NCBI GenBank assembly: GCA_048636595.1
Contig: JAIVWI010000169.1
Location: 1 to 6,724 of the forward strand
Length of the DNA: 6,724 nt
Source of the DNA: JAJRRA01 sp048636595
GTDB taxonomy: Bacteria; Pseudomonadota; Gammaproteobacteria; Xanthomonadales; SZUA-36
Direction of reading: 5' to 3'
A program made the position numbers and the translations under genes. Under the pieces are notes generated by a model that made no database searches, had not been told where the DNA came from, and saw only the letters and a program-made list of their open reading frames with translations. Of the stretch, positions 6,093-6,724 are shown piece after piece. Within the stretch, counting starts at the first letter, position 1. Each line of letters starts with the position of its first letter.

Positions 6093-6724
6093 TGTCTGAA
6101 TTCAACGGTTTTCCCAGGGATTTTTTTGGTTTTTTCGAAGACCTTCGAAACAACAACAACCGGCCCTGGTTCAACGACAACAAAAACCGCTACTATGAAT
6201 CGGTAGTCAGTCCGATCAGTGAATTCATTGTCTGCATTGCGCCCCGTCTGAAAAAAATCTCCAGGCACTACAAAGCTGATCCCCGGCCCCATGGCGGTTC
6301 CATGTTCCGGATTTATCGCGACACGCGGTTTTCAAAAGACAAAACGCCTTATAAAACACATGCAGGTGTGCAGTTCCGCCACGAGGCAGGAAAAGGCGCA
6401 CACGCCCCTGGTTTCTATGTCCACCTGGCTGCGGACGGCCTTTTCTTCGGCGGTGGAGTATGGACCCCACCCGCTCGACAATTGAGCCGGATCCGGGACT
6501 ACATCGCCGACAACGCCCGTGCATGGGCGCGCATCGCCAATGCAAAAAAAGTACGCGACGTCGGGGGCATTAAAGGCGATTCACTGAAACGGCCTCCCCG
6601 GGGGTTCGATGCCGAGCACATACACATCGAAGACCTGAAACGGAAAAGTTTCTACGTCATGACTGTGGCGGATGCTCCGGCGGCACTGAGACCGGCATTC
6701 CTCGATGAAGTGACCGAGGCTTTC
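6092..6724 (+). CDS. DUF2461 family protein (partial, open at the window end)
   Basis: An uninterrupted frame of 211 codons runs from ATG 6092 past the window edge. It carries the DUF2461 hallmarks: an N-terminal Phe-rich segment, LRNNNNRPWFNDNK at residues 18-31, then the signature RIYRDTRFSKDKTPYKTH at 73-90, followed by GFYVHLAADGLFFGGG and an IRDYI segment. Family members are usually around 220-230 residues, so only a short C-terminus should be missing. No signal peptide or membrane segment is seen, so it is probably cytosolic. Its biochemical function is unknown. The start shares one base with the lipoprotein stop (TAATG), and no separate ribosome binding site stands out, so translation is probably coupled to the upstream gene. 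Confidence 0.92.
   Translation, partial: MSEFNGFPRDFFGFFEDLRNNNNRPWFNDNKNRYYESVVSPISEFIVCIAPRLKKISRHYKADPRPHGGSMFRIYRDTRFSKDKTPYKTHAGVQFRHEAGKGAHAPGFYVHLAADGLFFGGGVWTPPARQLSRIRDYIADNARAWARIANAKKVRDVGGIKGDSLKRPPRGFDAEHIHIEDLKRKSFYVMTVADAPAALRPAFLDEVTEAF

Noticed and set aside
6119..6138. T-rich run resembling a terminator tail
   Set aside because: The T tracts encode Phe-Phe-Gly-Phe-Phe in the conserved N-terminus of the DUF2461 protein and no GC-rich hairpin precedes them.

Overview
This 6.7 kb window is a compact chromosomal segment, very probably from a gammaproteobacterium. The evidence is a Slp-type outer-membrane lipoprotein, a MoxR-DUF58-TgpA gene trio of the kind seen in Pseudomonas and relatives, REP-like palindromic repeats at a gene end, moderate GC (mid-50s by eye) and tightly packed, overlapping genes. 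The genus cannot be fixed from the sequence alone. There are no phage, plasmid, IS, CRISPR, tRNA or rRNA features.

Layout. Positions 1-57 hold an unresolved gene fragment, best read as the last 18 codons of a + strand gene ending in tandem TAG-TAA. Positions 57-150 hold a cluster of three REP-like units: two direct and one inverted, the last two forming a hairpin with perfect 24-nt arms. The cluster runs into the 3' end of a minus-strand patatin-like phospholipase gene (145-1260) and supplies its stop codon. A 198-bp divergent intergenic region (1261-1458) carries overlapping promoter candidates for both directions and two small palindromes in the leader of the + strand genes.

The + strand then carries a three-gene operon: a MoxR-family AAA+ ATPase (1459-2421, TTG start), a DUF58 membrane protein (2435-3415) and a TgpA-type membrane transglutaminase-like protein (3412-5403, ATGA overlap). 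All motifs expected of an active ATPase and of a Cys-His-Asp transglutaminase fold are present. By family knowledge, the MoxR ATPase is a chaperone-like partner of the DUF58 protein, and TgpA acts at the inner membrane with its catalytic domain in the periplasm. The substrate is unknown.

After a 59-nt gap come a Slp-family lipoprotein gene (5463-6092) with a tyrosine/glycine-rich tail and, overlapping it by one base (TAATG), a DUF2461-family gene (6092 to the window edge). The DUF2461 gene is open at the right end and lacks only a short C-terminus. Outside the listed features, no gap exceeds 200 bp. Most of the window is conventional; the most unusual material is the REP-like cluster and its overlap with gene ends.
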